Of a stretch of 64,000 nt of DNA, positions 1 to 9,884 are shown piece after piece. Source of the stretch: Aselliscus stoliczkanus (Eukaryota > Chordata > Mammalia > Chiroptera > Hipposideridae); the NCBI GenBank assembly GCA_033961575.1, contig CM066737.1, positions 65,430,771 through 65,494,770 of the forward strand. Reading direction: 5' to 3'. The notes under the pieces were generated by a model. It saw only the letters and a program-made list of their open reading frames with translations, did not search any database and was not told the origin of the DNA. Numbering within the stretch: position 1 is the stretch's first letter; the number at the start of each line of letters is the position of its first letter. The translations under genes and the position numbers were made by a program.

Positions 1-687
1 ATCACTGCTTCAGGAGACTGTGACTTTATGTAATTCAATATTTCTATCTTTGAACAATTATGTTAGCAGCAAGTTGTTCATACTTTGGCTAGACAGTATG
101 ACATTGGTGTCATCCATTCTGTCAGAGCGGCCTTCGAGAGATATTAGTAGGTTTGTTAAGGCCATGTGAGTGACCAACTTCTGATCTTTCTGGAACAAGT
201 CTTCACTGAACCAAATCATTTCTGTAATCATTGGTGTTAGCTCAGAGATAGGTTTAAGGCTAAGGGCCAAAAATTTATGAGGTAGTCTCCATTGTAGGAA
301 ATAAATGTGTAACTCTCAAATGGCACTGCCTGCCAACTTACTTCAATAGCAAGTGTCCAATTACCAGTTACCCTCAGATTAGAACCTTTTAAAAAAAGAC
401 AGAACAAAGGACTGATACTGTTGCCTGAATAGGTCTGATTTTCACACAGTTGCTCTGTGATGTATCTATTTAAAAATAAGTTGATACACATTTTCTCCTT
501 ATTAGATATTTGCTGCTTTATCAAACATATAAGCTGTAGTGGAAAATAAATCTTGATATTTCATTGATTTAATGGTTTCCGTTTAGTCATCTGTGATTTA
601 TCTAATAAGTATTTGGATTTTGTTACCTTTCTCCTTTTAACTACAGATGTGTGATAAGATTATATTAGAAAATTGGGTTAGTACTTA
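1..687. other. unique AT-rich sequence, no gene seen
   Basis: I see no convincing exon, RNA gene or recognisable repeat here. The short open frames on the minus strand have no family resemblance and no splice or promoter context. Confidence 0.5.
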
Positions 688-704
688 AATATTCATGTAT
701 TCTT

Positions 705-793
705 TTTTTTTTTCTTTGAGGGCAGTGTCACTGGCCCTCATATGTGGGACAGAACTGGGGCCACTGGCTTCCCAAGCCAGTGCTTAACCAACG
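705..793 (-). mobile_element. short-form tRNA-derived SINE
   Basis: Read on the minus strand this is the tRNA-like head (GGTTAAGCACTGGCTTGGGAAGCCAGTGG, with a box-B-like segment) ending in GGGCCAGTGACACTGCCCTC and an A tail. The extreme 5' end with GGGCCGGCC is missing. It is flanked by a perfect 17-bp target-site duplication, AATATTCATGTATTCTT, at 688-704 and 794-810, so this is a clean L1-type insertion. Confidence 0.9.
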
Positions 794-1059
794 AATATTC
801 ATGTATTCTTAAAGAGAGACTTTGAAAGATTCAGATCAGAACAAAACTTTGAAATTTTTGTTTCACTAACTATCCTATCTTGGTACATGAGCCGTATCAA
901 TTTATGTCTCATATAGGAATACCCAATATTTATTTCAACACTCCTCATCACATTGCTCATTTTGCTTATTAAAATGTAAAACATGTATAAGCATATAGTT
1001 CCAACTATAATGTGTGAAACATAGTAGGTGATCAACAAATTTTACTTATTTTTACTTTT

Positions 1060-1500
1060 TTTTTTTTTTAAAGATTTTATTGGGGAATTGGCAGAGGGGA
1101 ACAGCGTTGGGGAATCGGGGAAGGGGAACAGACAAGTTGCTGTCTTTTTGTTTTTCAGTTTAGTTGCGGAGGATGTTGCTTCACTGTTGGTATCGTCATT
1201 GCGCTCTTCCCGGATGAGGCAGATCGGTCGCTGGCCTCTGGATGTCGCTCACCGCGGCTATTGGCAGCTCACGCTGGCTGCCAGCCGCTCACGCTGGCTG
1301 CGGGCCACTCACTGTAGCCTATGGCAGCCCACTGCAGCAGGGGCTGCAGCCCACACCATCACCGGGGCTCACACAGCCCAGCTCCAGGTGGAGCTGTTGT
1401 TAGCTGTAGAGGGCAGTGTCACTGGCCCTCATGTGGGATCCGAACCGGGGCCGCTGGCATCCCAAAACCAGCACTTAACCAATGCGCCACTCGGCCGGCC
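1060..1500 (-). mobile_element. long-form tRNA-derived SINE (about 440 bp)
   Basis: On the minus strand it opens with GGGCCGGCCGAGTGGCGCA and a tRNA-like head with a box B (CGGTTCGGATCCC). A body of roughly 300 bp follows, containing short internal repeats of the GGCTGGCAGCCAGCGTGAG type. It ends in a C-rich stretch, an AATAAA signal and a T run on the plus strand. A target-site duplication (TTATTTTTACTTTT) lies at 1046-1059 and 1502-1515. The body and tail resemble the 3' half of bat VES-type SINEs. Open frames across it (204 codons on the plus strand) are antisense to the SINE and not genes. Confidence 0.88.
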
Positions 1501-1744
1501 CTTATTTTTACTTTTATACATCTTATACAGCCTTAAGCTAACACATGTTTTACTAGATGATTCATATAGAAAGCAAATGCCTCGTAACATTGTTATTTAC
1601 CCTCAAACACTCCACCCGTGTAATTTTCCTAAATATATCTAGAAAGGGTTTTGAGTTGGAGTATTAAATAAACAAAGCACTACCACTTAATAAGTGCTTA
1701 TTCTACCAAGTATGATGGTAAGCCTTTCACATACTCCTATATAC

Positions 1745-2096
1745 TGAAAGTTTGTGTTCCCCCAAAATTCATATATTGAAACTCTAATTGCCAATGTGAT
1801 GGAGATGGGAGCTTTGGGATGTAATTAGGTCATGTGAGTAGAACCCTCGTGATGGGATTAGTGCCCTTATAAAAAAGACAGAAGAGAGCTTGCTTCCTCT
1901 CTCTCTCTGCTCTCCACCATGTGAGAACACAGAAATGAGACGCGCAACCAGGAAGAGAGCTTTCACCAGACACAGAATCTCCTGATGTCTTGATCTTGGA
2001 CTTGCCAGCTTCCAGAACTATGAGAAATTAATGTTTGTTGTTTTAGCCACTCAGATTATGGTGATTCTGTTACAGCAGCCAAAACTGACTAAGACA
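1745..2096 (+). mobile_element. ERVL-MaLR solo LTR (MLT1-like)
   Basis: It begins TGAAAGTTTGTGTTCCCCC and ends CTAAGACA. In order it has the internal landmarks of MaLR LTRs: CAAAATTCATATATTGAAA, TAGGTCATGTGAGTAGA, GCCCTTATAAAAAAGAC, CACCATGTGAGAACACAG, and TGTTTGTTGTTTTAGCCAC near the end. There is no internal retroviral sequence next to it, so it is a solo LTR. Subfamily assignment is from memory and approximate. Confidence 0.78.
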
Positions 2097-2109
2097 TATA
2101 CATTATGTC

Positions 2110-2275
2110 ATTTAATACAATGAAACTCAATGAGGTTGGTCCAATTATTAATGCCATTTTACAGATAAAGAAACTGACGCATAAAGAACTTTAATAGCAT
2201 GCCCAGGATCATAAAATTTGATTGTCAGCCTGAATATATAACATGAACTCCTGCCCGTGTGACCTCTGAATCAAG
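2110..2275 (-). repeat. MIR relic
   Basis: The plus strand carries the complement of the MIR core: CCATTTTACAGATAAAGAAACTGACGCA, then a diverged copy of the segment that normally reads as a lymph of TTGCCCAAGGTCACA. Diverged, with no visible target duplication. Confidence 0.7.
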
Positions 2276-2703
2276 TCAAGCCAAGAAGTCTAATGATAGC
2301 CAACTTTTTCAAATCATGTTTAAGAAGGTCTATTATAATCTAAAGTGACAACCACTCCCAATTTCTCTCCTGAGATAGGATAACATTAATGTTGAAATAA
2401 AAAGATGCATGTTTTTCATTTTTAATAGGTTCTGATTGTCCCCAGTGGTGTGCTTTTTACACAAAAGAGTTTCAATAAGTTTGTGTGTCTGGTATCTTTG
2501 AGGGCAGAAGCAGATTCTATCACACAGATAAAACCATGTATTGAGTACTCACTCTATTCACAGCCCTATAATTAACCATGTGGGAGTGAATAAAGAAAGT
2601 ATAAACACAGTTTGTACCTGTTTGTATAAATTCAACCAATTCTACTGAGTGAAAACCTTTGGAAACATTTCTCAAATATTTGTTTTCCTTTAAGGCACTA
2701 AAA
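2276..2703. other. unique sequence, nothing recognised
   Basis: AT-rich, with no open frame of note and no repeat that I can name. Confidence 0.4.
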
Positions 2704-2923
2704 CTGTGCTATCCAATATTGTAGCATTAGGAACATCTGACTATTGAGCATTTGAAATGTGGCTAGCACCACCATTGAAATAATAATATTTTGGATATAT
2801 TCAGTTAAATAAAGTATATTCTTAAAGTTAACTTGACAAGTTTCATTTTATGTCTTTTAAAGTATCTACTAAAAATGTAAAATTACATATATGCTTTGTG
2901 TTATATTTCTATTGGACAGTACT
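2704..2923. mobile_element. old non-autonomous DNA transposon relic with terminal inverted repeats
   Basis: The left end CTGTGCTATCCAATAT is the inverted counterpart of the right end ATTGGACAGTAC. The inside contains GAGCATTTGAAATGTGGCTAG and TTTTGGATATATT, familiar from a mammal-wide DNA transposon family. I cannot name the family with certainty. It contains no transposase. Confidence 0.6.
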
Positions 2924-3756
2924 ATGACTGAAATATGATATATATCTTATAGAATTTTATTTCTGGTGTTGATGTAGTGGTAATTTCATGACCAGTGCTT
3001 TCATCTATTTTTTTTTCTCAGTCTAAGCCTGTGTGGGCATGATTAGCTGAGATGGTATTCATTAGACTCTCTTATGAATTTTGTAATAACTTTATACTCT
3101 TCATCGTGGGCTACTTTTCAGAGCATAAGCCTTTTCATCTATTTGTGGAACATTCAGTTACCACTAGTCAGCAAAAGCAAGGCAGGAAGGCACATATCTT
3201 AACAACTTCAGTTGGGTACTGGAGATTTTTAACAGGGAAGCTGAAACTTTAAATTCACTCTCACTACAGAAGAGTTCTGATCCCTAAGCCAGCCTTGATT
3301 TTTCTGGTTTATGACAGAGAGTTGATTGTTCTTTCAGTTATGCCATGATTAGGTCATGCTGTTTTGCCTAATTACAAATTTAACACAGTAATTATGAAAA
3401 GGAGACAGTAATTGTTTTAAATTGAGTCCTTACACTCTTCCTTTCTCAGTGGGGTTACAACATATAATAACATAGCTGAACAGTTTACTCTTCTTCGTGT
3501 TATATTTCATTCTATTACCCTCAGAACAATAGTCAATTATATTCATTATATTGAGGGATATACCTTAGTTTAATAGGCGTCTCAAGATAACAGGGCACCC
3601 TATCATCATAAAATGCATTTATTGAGAATGTGCCAGGGATAAACACCAGAAAGGAACACAACAGGATGTTTGAAGTTTAGAGAGCATGTGTAAATTCGGT
3701 AAAGACAAATATGAGTAGAAGCCTCAATAAAATGCACAACTCCATGAAAAATGGTA
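2924..3756. other. unique sequence, nothing recognised
   Basis: No exon-like structure and no named repeat. The 66-codon frame at 3052-3252 has no recognisable protein similarity. Confidence 0.4.
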
Positions 3757-3985
3757 GGGTAGTGTTTAGGAGCATGGAATTTGGAGTTGAAATATTTGAG
3801 TTTTAGTCCAGGCTCCACCACCTCCTAACTACCTGACCTTTGGCAGTTACTTATCTATAAAATGTGCCTAAGATTTCTTATTTATCATTTATATAAGTAA
3901 TAGGACCTACCTCCAAAGTCTATTGTAAAGATTAATGGGGCAATGTATATAATAGTACATACAAAGCATAGCACCTAGCCAAAAT
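3757..3985 (+). repeat. MIR relic
   Basis: This follows the MIR consensus order: GTAGTGTTTAGGAGCATGGAATTTGGAGT, TCCAGGCTCCACCACCTCCTAACT, the CTATAAAATG segment, TAATAGGACCTACCTCC, GATTAATGGGGCAATG and GCATAGCACC. Nearly full length for a MIR. Confidence 0.82.
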
Positions 3986-4508
3986 GTTTTGCTTACTTAA
4001 TGTTAACTATTATTATTATAAGTAAAGAGGAATATGGATATAATACTTTCAAACTATATAATGTGATCATATCAGTATTGGAACTGATTAGCAGGAAATA
4101 GCTCCACTTTGAAATAAATCTACACCAATTCTCTGAATTCCTATATCTTACAGATCTTGAACCATACAACCCCAGAAATGATTATTCACAACTTGTATTG
4201 TTCTCTACTTGAGTAATTTATGTATGTCTCTTTTCTAGTCTGTAAGAAGCATCTTAAGAAACATGCTAGACACACAATAGAGGCATCACAACCAGGTCCT
4301 AGTGTACTGTGATAGTCTTGGAATTCAATTCAAAAGACGAAAACTTTCCAGACCAACTCAACTGAAATGGATCTTCTCTAGTCTTCCAACATGCATGTAC
4401 ACCCATCTTACTGTAAACCTTTCTCATGTGAAGGATCTGACAATCTCATTTACAAGCTTACAAGCTTGTTCAGTGTTGGTGATCCCTGCCAATTAAGATG
4501 GTTTTGTT
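3986..4508. other. unique sequence, nothing recognised
   Basis: AT-rich stretch with no repeat or gene signature that I can support. Confidence 0.4.
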
Positions 4509-4525
4509 AAAATCTATACTTGAAG

Positions 4526-4633
4526 GGTTGGCTGAGTGGCGCGGTGGTTAAGCGCTGGCCTGGGAAGCCAGCTGCCCCGGTTCGGTCCCACATATGAAGG
4601 CCAGTGATACTGCCCTCCAAACAAACAAACAAA
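4526..4633 (+). mobile_element. short-form tRNA-derived SINE
   Basis: It reads GGTTGGCTGAGTGGCGCGG, then an anticodon-arm-like hairpin (CTGGCCTGGGAAGCCAG), a box B (GGTTCGGTCCC) and GGCCAGTGATACTGCCCTCC, followed by a CAAA-rich tail. A perfect 17-bp target duplication, AAAATCTATACTTGAAG, lies at 4509-4525 and 4634-4650. It lacks the body of the long form. Confidence 0.93.
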
Positions 4634-4650
4634 AAAATCTATACTTGAAG

Positions 4651-4998
4651 ACAGAAATGTATCATTTAATATTCTTTCTTCCCATCCAAACATCTGAAAT
4701 CTTTTCACTACTCGTTTTACCCTGCAATGTTTCCTTTAATACATTTCCCAACTACTTTCCTTATGCTTTGCTTTTTGATCTTCTATTACCTAAAACTTCT
4801 GACTGAATTTCATTTATTTTTCCTTTGTTTTTGCTAGAGCCAACATATTTTTGAGGATTATTTTATATTCAGATTTTTGGCTACCGGGCAAATCTGACAG
4901 CAGCTACACACTTAAGTATTTCTTCTTTTATCCATTTCTTCTAATTTATGAATTGTAGACAAGATCCTCATGAACAGATAAACTTAAATTATTAAAGC
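4651..4998. other. unique sequence, nothing recognised
   Basis: No exon signature and no identifiable repeat. Confidence 0.4.
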
Positions 4999-5190
4999 AG
5001 TGGTCTCATGTTTTAGTGTTTGCGTAAACTACCTGGAAATCTTGTTAAATTCAGATTTCTGATACCAGTCACCAAGAACTTTGACTCCAATTCAGGCTCA
5101 GTTTAAGAAATCTGCATTTTAATAGGCAGCTCTAAAATGATTTGAATACAAGAAAGCAATTAATACAAGGGAAAATCTTTGAGAAACCAT
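4999..5190. mobile_element. MER5-like hAT-Charlie relic
   Basis: The ends CAGTGGTCTCA and TTGAGAAACCA form an imperfect inverted repeat. The inside contains CTACCTGGAAATCTTGTTAAA, a CAGATTTCTGATACC segment and TAAGAAATCTGCATTTTAA, in the order found in MER5A/B. Non-autonomous and decayed. Confidence 0.62.
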
Positions 5191-5491
5191 ACTTTAAAAA
5201 AATCTATCTCTAAAGCATGCCAAGTTCAAGAAAGCAAATACACACACATATTAATCTTATAAGCCCTTATCATGCTTTCACTTATATTATACTTCTGTAG
5301 AATTGACTGGTAACCACTTTAATGTATGAAGGAATACATGCTCCTCTACTACCCTGATTTTTCTTTTATTTGAACAAAATAGAACAAAAAGAAAAAAATC
5401 ACAAATGAACTATATTGTTTTTATTTGTTTATTAGCTTTGGTTTTGGTTTGGGCTTTAGATGTTGTTCTTTGTTTGATTGCTTGGTTAACA

Positions 5492-5594
5492 TTTTTTTTT
5501 TGAGGGCAGTGTCACTAGCCCTCATATGTGGGACCGAACTGGGGCCGCTGGCTTCCCAAGCCAGCACTTAACCACCGCGCCACTTGGCCGGCTC
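5492..5594 (-). mobile_element. short-form tRNA-derived SINE
   Basis: The minus strand reads AGCCGGCCAAGTGGCGCGG, the head hairpin, GGTCCCACATATGAGGG and CTAGTGACACTGCCCTC, followed by an A tail. A perfect 13-bp target duplication, TGCTTGGTTAACA, lies at 5479-5491 and 5595-5607. Confidence 0.92.
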
Positions 5595-5611
5595 TGCTTG
5601 GTTAACAGTTA

Positions 5612-5735
5612 ATGGCTACTTATTATTTGCAAGGCATCATGCTAGGTCATTGATTACATACATCATCACATTTAATCTTCACAACCATATTATGCATTGT
5701 ATGCTATTATAAGTTCTGTTTGATAGATGAGAATG
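5612..5735 (-). repeat. MIR relic
   Basis: Complement of the MIR 3' half: GCAAGGCATCATGCTAGG, ATCACATTTAATCTTCACAAC and a diverged GATAGATGAGAATGAAGC. The same fragment is present in the partner duplication at 11965-12130. Confidence 0.65.
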
Positions 5736-5899
5736 AAGCTAAAGCTTATCTTACCCTATCTGAATATTCCAAAGTCCCAAACCAAAAAATTGTCTAGAAA
5801 TGTGTATTTTTACCACAAAAATCATGCTCAATATCCCTCAGTCTTAAATCAATGGAAATAAAATTTCAGTACATTTCAGGATTTCAGTACAGAAAGGGG

Positions 5900-6234
5900 A
5901 GAGTAAAATAAAACAAAGAATGAGATGAAACCAGCTGTATCATAGAATATTTGTTAAATCTGGTATATAAAACTCAGTTTGAGAATAGTCATAGATGTGT
6001 GAAAAGAAAGTTTGTTTCTTTAGGGTTCTGAAACAAACTGGGAGAAACTCGATTATGAATCAGATTATTAAAATGATTAAATAAATTTTTTTCTTTCTTA
6101 TGCACAGGTCAAATCCATGTAAAAATAACTCAGACTATTCAAACCTTTAAATTATATTGTAATTTTGTGGCATTGACATAGTTTGCAACAAGCAGGCTAA
6201 TATATGCATCTTTTTAAAATAATTGTTTTATTTT
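5900..6234. other. unique sequence, nothing recognised
   Basis: AT-rich sequence without a gene or named repeat. Confidence 0.4.
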
Positions 6235-6402
6235 TTAATTAAAGATATATCTATATATAAATATATAGATATATATATATCTTTAATATATATATATTTA
6301 ATATATATATTATATATATATTATATATATACATTTATATATATATTATATATATATATTTAATATATATATTATATATATATTATATATATATACATTC
6401 CA

Positions 6403-6440
<38 letters not shown>

Positions 6441-6448
6441 TGGAATGT
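6235..6448. repeat. (TA)n-rich low-complexity tract ending in a near-perfect AT palindrome
   Basis: About 210 bp of TA-dominated sequence. The last 54 bp (6395-6448) form an inverted repeat: arm ACATTCCATGAAT, a run of about 28 alternating A/T bases, then ATTCATGGAATGT. Such a sequence can extrude as a cruciform. Its right arm runs directly into an L1 3'-UTR fragment. Confidence 0.9.
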
Positions 6449-6625
6449 AAAGTACAGCATAGGGAATATAGTCAATGGTACTATAACAGCTAAATACAAT
6501 GTCAGAGGGATAGCAGACTTGCAGGGGGGTATCACTTTATGAGGGGTATAAATATCTAATCATTATATTGTTTTGTACACCTGAAACACTAATATAATAA
6601 AAAAATAAAAAATAAAAAAAGAGCA
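6430..6625 (+). mobile_element. L1 3'-UTR fragment
   Basis: It contains the hallmarks of the L1 3' UTR seen elsewhere here: GGAATATAGTCAATGG, a degenerate AATGTCAGAGGGATAG, TTTGTACACCTGAAACACTAA, and an A-rich (TAAAAAA) tail. It is strongly 5'-truncated and carries no coding sequence. Confidence 0.8.
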
Positions 6626-7175
6626 AGTAATGGTTTAAGGTTTCCAGTGATGTTAAAATATAAAAAAAAATAAAAGAGGACATTGAGAAACATAATAAAA
6701 AAAGATGACATACAATAATATATTAGTTTCAGGTATACAACATAGTAATTAGATATTTATATAACTTATGAAGGGATCACCTCAATAAATCTAGTACCCA
6801 TCTGACACCATATATAGTTATTACACTATTATTGACTATATTCCATATGCTATACTTTACATACCCATGACTATTTTGTAATTACCAATTTATATTTCTT
6901 AGTAATTTTCTCTTTCTCATCCAACCCCTAATCCCCCTCCCAGCTGGCAGCCATCAAAATGTTCTCTGTATCTATAAGTTTATTTCTGTTTTGTTTGTTC
7001 ATTTATTTTTGTTCCTTAGATTCCACATATAAGTGAAATCATATGACACTTGTCTTTCTCTGTCTGACTTACTACACTCAGCACAATAACCTCTAGGTCC
7101 ATCCATGTTATTGCAAATAGCAAGATTTCATTCTTTTTTATGGTCTACTCTACATATGTACCACCTCTTCTTTAT

Positions 7176-7623
7176 CTATTTATCCATTGACGGACACCCA
7201 GGTTGCCTGTATATCTTGACTATTGAAATAATGCTGCAGTTAATATGTGGATGATATGTCCCTTCAAAGTAGTATTTTGGGTTTCTTCGGGTAAATACAG
7301 AGGTGGGATTACTGGGTCCTTCTTTGTCCCTTCTGATAGCCTTTGTTGTACAGTCTATTTTATCTGGCATAAGTATTGCTACCCCAGCTCTTTTGTTTTG
7401 TTCTGTTTACCTTTTCATGAAATACATTTCTCCGTCCTTTTCCTCTCAGCCTGTGTGTGTCTATCAAAATGAAGTGTGTCTATCAAAATGAAATGAATCT
7501 CTATAGACATTATATGTAATGGTCTTGTTTTCTTATCCATTCAGCTACCCTATGTCTTTTGATTGGAGCATTTAATCCATTTACATTTAAAGTAATTGTT
7601 GATAGATATGTAACTATTGCCAT
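7176..7623 (-). pseudogene. L1 ORF2 relic: start of the endonuclease joined to the C-terminal tail
   Basis: The ORF2 start codon lies at 7623. The first about 100 codons belong to the apurinic/apyrimidinic-type endonuclease domain. Near 7320 the sequence jumps to the C-terminal region of ORF2 in a shifted frame, so the open frame crossing the junction (ending at 7176) has an endonuclease fragment and a missense tail around KEGPSNPTS. The reverse transcriptase domain and the endonuclease active-site motifs GDFNT and SDHN are absent. Element B has the equivalent frame-shifted fusion (KEGPSNPTS again), which supports common descent. Confidence 0.8.
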
Positions 7624-7649
7624 TTTATCGTTCATATTTTTTATCTTTT

Positions 7650-8530
7650 TTTTGTTCTTAAAGAAATACCTCTAACACTTTTTGTAATATTGGTTTGGTG
7701 GTGATGAACTCCTTTAGCTTTTCCTTTTCTAGGAAGCTCTTTATCTAACTGCTTTTCTTTTTCTGGCTTTAAAATTCTTTGTTTTTAACCTTTGGCATTT
7801 TAATTATGATGTGTCTTGGTGTGGGCATCTTTGTATCCTTCTTGTTTGGAACTTTCTGCACTTCCTGGGCTTTTATTTCACTTTCCTTTGCCAGGTTAGG
7901 GTAGTTTTCTGTCATTATTTCTTCAAACAGGTTTTCAATTCCTTGCTCCCTCTCTTCTCTTTCTGGTACCCCAATGATGTGAATGGTTGTATGCCTGATG
8001 CTGTCCCAGAGGCCCCTTAAATTGTCTTCATTTTTTTGGATTCTTTTTCTTTTTGCTGTTGTGATTGGGTGTTTTCTACTACCTTAACTTCTAAATCACT
8101 GATTAGATCCTCTGCTTTATCTAACCTACTGTTGATTCCCTCTAATGTATTCTTTATTTTAGTTATTGTATTCTGCATTTCGAACTTATTCTTTTTAATG
8201 CCTTTTATCTCAATTTTTGTGTTTCCTATTTCTCTGTTAAAGTTCTCACTGAGTTCATCTATACTTCTCTGAAGTCAACTGAGCATCATTATAACCAGTA
8301 CTTTAAACTCTGCATCTGGTAGATCACTTGTCCCCACTTTGTTTAGTTGTTTTTCTGGGGTTTTGTTCTGTTCTTTCATTTGAAACATGTTTCTTTGCTC
8401 CCAATTTTGGCTGCCCTCCTGTGTTTGTTTCTGTGTATTAGGAGGGGCTGCTATGTCTCCCAGTCTTAGTAGAGTGGTCTTACGTAGTAGGTTTTCTGTA
8501 GGGCCCACTGGCACAGTCTCCCTGTTCACT
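7650..8530 (-). pseudogene. L1 ORF1 relic (element A)
   Basis: The minus strand translates in pieces to ORF1p-like sequence. An N-terminal piece (8529-8275) contains EQRNMFQMKEQNKTPEKQLN, followed by coiled-coil residues broken by several stops. An RRM-like stretch contains GLWDSIRHT, IIGVPEREE and TPRHIIIKM. The start of the C-terminal domain is deleted, but its end (EKLKEFITTKP) is visible near 7700. Not functional. Confidence 0.7.
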
Positions 8531-9884
8531 TGAACTGCATGCTTCAGATGTGTACCTTGTGTGGGTTGTGTGTGCCCTCATGTTGTGGTTGATCCTTGGT
8601 TACTATTTTCACATCAGTGAGACAGATTGACATTGGGGCTGATTTGTTATAGGAATGGTCATGACCACAGTGCAGGAGCTGTTGTGCAGGGGCTAACCTC
8701 TGTTGTGCAGGGCCTAATCCTCTGTGGAGGATTCGCTTTAACAGGACTCTGGTGCCTGACGAGTCTACCTTTTGGGTGTGTCACCCACAGAGTAAGTTGG
8801 GTGATACTCCAGCACTGTTTGAAGTCAGCCACTGAGGGTGTTGGCCCTCGACCTCCTGGGAGGGACCCCGCTGCAGTCAAAGTTCAGCTGCAAACTGTAC
8901 CCTGCCCAGGGCCACCTGGTATGAGCCCCAAAGCAATTCACAGGTAGCAGCCACCCAGATTGGGCTTGGAGGTGTCTGGGAAGAGGCCAAGCTGCAGGCC
9001 GAGTCCAGCTGCCACTAGTGCCAGGCTTGGGACTGCTCAGCAAGATATATGGGGCATGCCAAGTCCAGATGCTGCTTGTTTGGGTTTTGTGAACCTTTCA
9101 GAGATTTTAGAAAACTCTGTAGCATGAGCCAATGCAAGCTGTTTGTTTGGAAAAACCACTGGAAGCAGCTTAGGTGGGCCCACAAGTTGTGCGGAGGGGT
9201 TTCAGGGAATCACCAGGACAAGGCAAAGAGTGTTAGGTTGACAGAAATTTAGATATGGTGGCCATCTGTGTCTGCCCTCTGAGAAGGGGGTGGGCTCAAC
9301 AAAGAAATAATGGATTCTGCCAGCACTTCTGTTGGGGAGAAAGCTGCTCCTCAAGCCCTCATACTAAAGCCAGACAATTCAGTTCCACCTCTGTGTGTCC
9401 CTGGCATCTTTTGAGCTGCTGCCCCAGTGCTGGAGCTCAGAGCAAGTGAGTCCATCAGCTAGTGAGTCCATATATGGGCCCTTTAAGAGGGACACCTGGG
9501 ACTCCAGCCAACCTCCATCTCACTCAACCACTATCTCCACTGGTTTTCATAGCCAGAAGTTGTCAGGAGTTCTCTTCTCAGGACTGAAACCCTGGGCTGG
9601 GGAGCCTAGTGTGGGGCTGAGACCCCTCACTCTTCCAGAGGGACCTCGGCAGCCGAGACGGTTCTCCCGATTTTTAACTACCATATGTGGGTGTGGAACC
9701 AGCTTGTTCCACTTCTCTGTCCCGCCTACCAGTCTGGAGATGGCTTCAGTTGTAGGACTTCTGTTCAGCTAGACTTTAGGTGATTCTCAATGACTGTTGC
9801 TCTGTAGTTTAGTTGTAATTTTGATGTGGTCATGAGAGACGGCAAGCACAATGTTTACCTATTCTGCCATCTTGACCAGAAATC

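Larger units (their letters stand above)
5300..5900 (+). repeat. left copy of a diverged direct duplication (partner 11830-12260)
   Basis: The segment shares colinear blocks with 11830-12260: TACATG near the start, TTAGCTTTGGTTTTGG versus TTAGCTTTAGCTTTGC, GGCTTTAGA-type sequence, the same MIR fragment, then TCTAGAAATGTGT and CTTAAATCAATGG. This copy alone holds the SINE at 5492-5594, so the duplication predates that insertion. Both copies could instead be one unnamed ancient repeat that included the MIR. Confidence 0.6.
6703..9884 (-). mobile_element. L1 element A, internally deleted (about 3.2 kb)
   Basis: The plus-strand order, 3' to 5' of the element, is: 3' UTR (6703-6990), end of ORF2 (about 6990-7318), start of ORF2 (7320-7623), ORF1 relic (about 7650-8530) and a long 5' UTR to about 9884. 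The 5' end reads GATTTCTGGTCAAGATGGCA, the equivalent of the L1 start seen in elements B and D. Relative to element D about 3.2 kb is missing, from early endonuclease through reverse transcriptase to near the ORF2 end. The junction near 7316-7322 is the same as in element B. Many stops and indels make it an old, dead copy. Confidence 0.85.

Noticed and set aside
1028..1642. 204-codon plus-strand open frame
   Set aside because: It runs antisense through a long SINE and its T-rich tail; the same applies to the 165-codon frame at 24837-25334 and the 131-codon frame at 25415-25810.
1745..2096. Endogenous retrovirus with genes
   Set aside because: Only LTR sequence is present here and at 61971-62471; no gag, pol or env sequence is visible between or near them.
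4526..4600. tRNA gene
   Set aside because: The tRNA-like arms belong to a SINE head with an A-rich tail and target duplications; the same holds for all similar heads in the window.
6235..6440. Replication origin or TATA-rich promoter cluster
   Set aside because: The many TATA-like strings are simple TA repeats with no downstream gene or transcript start.
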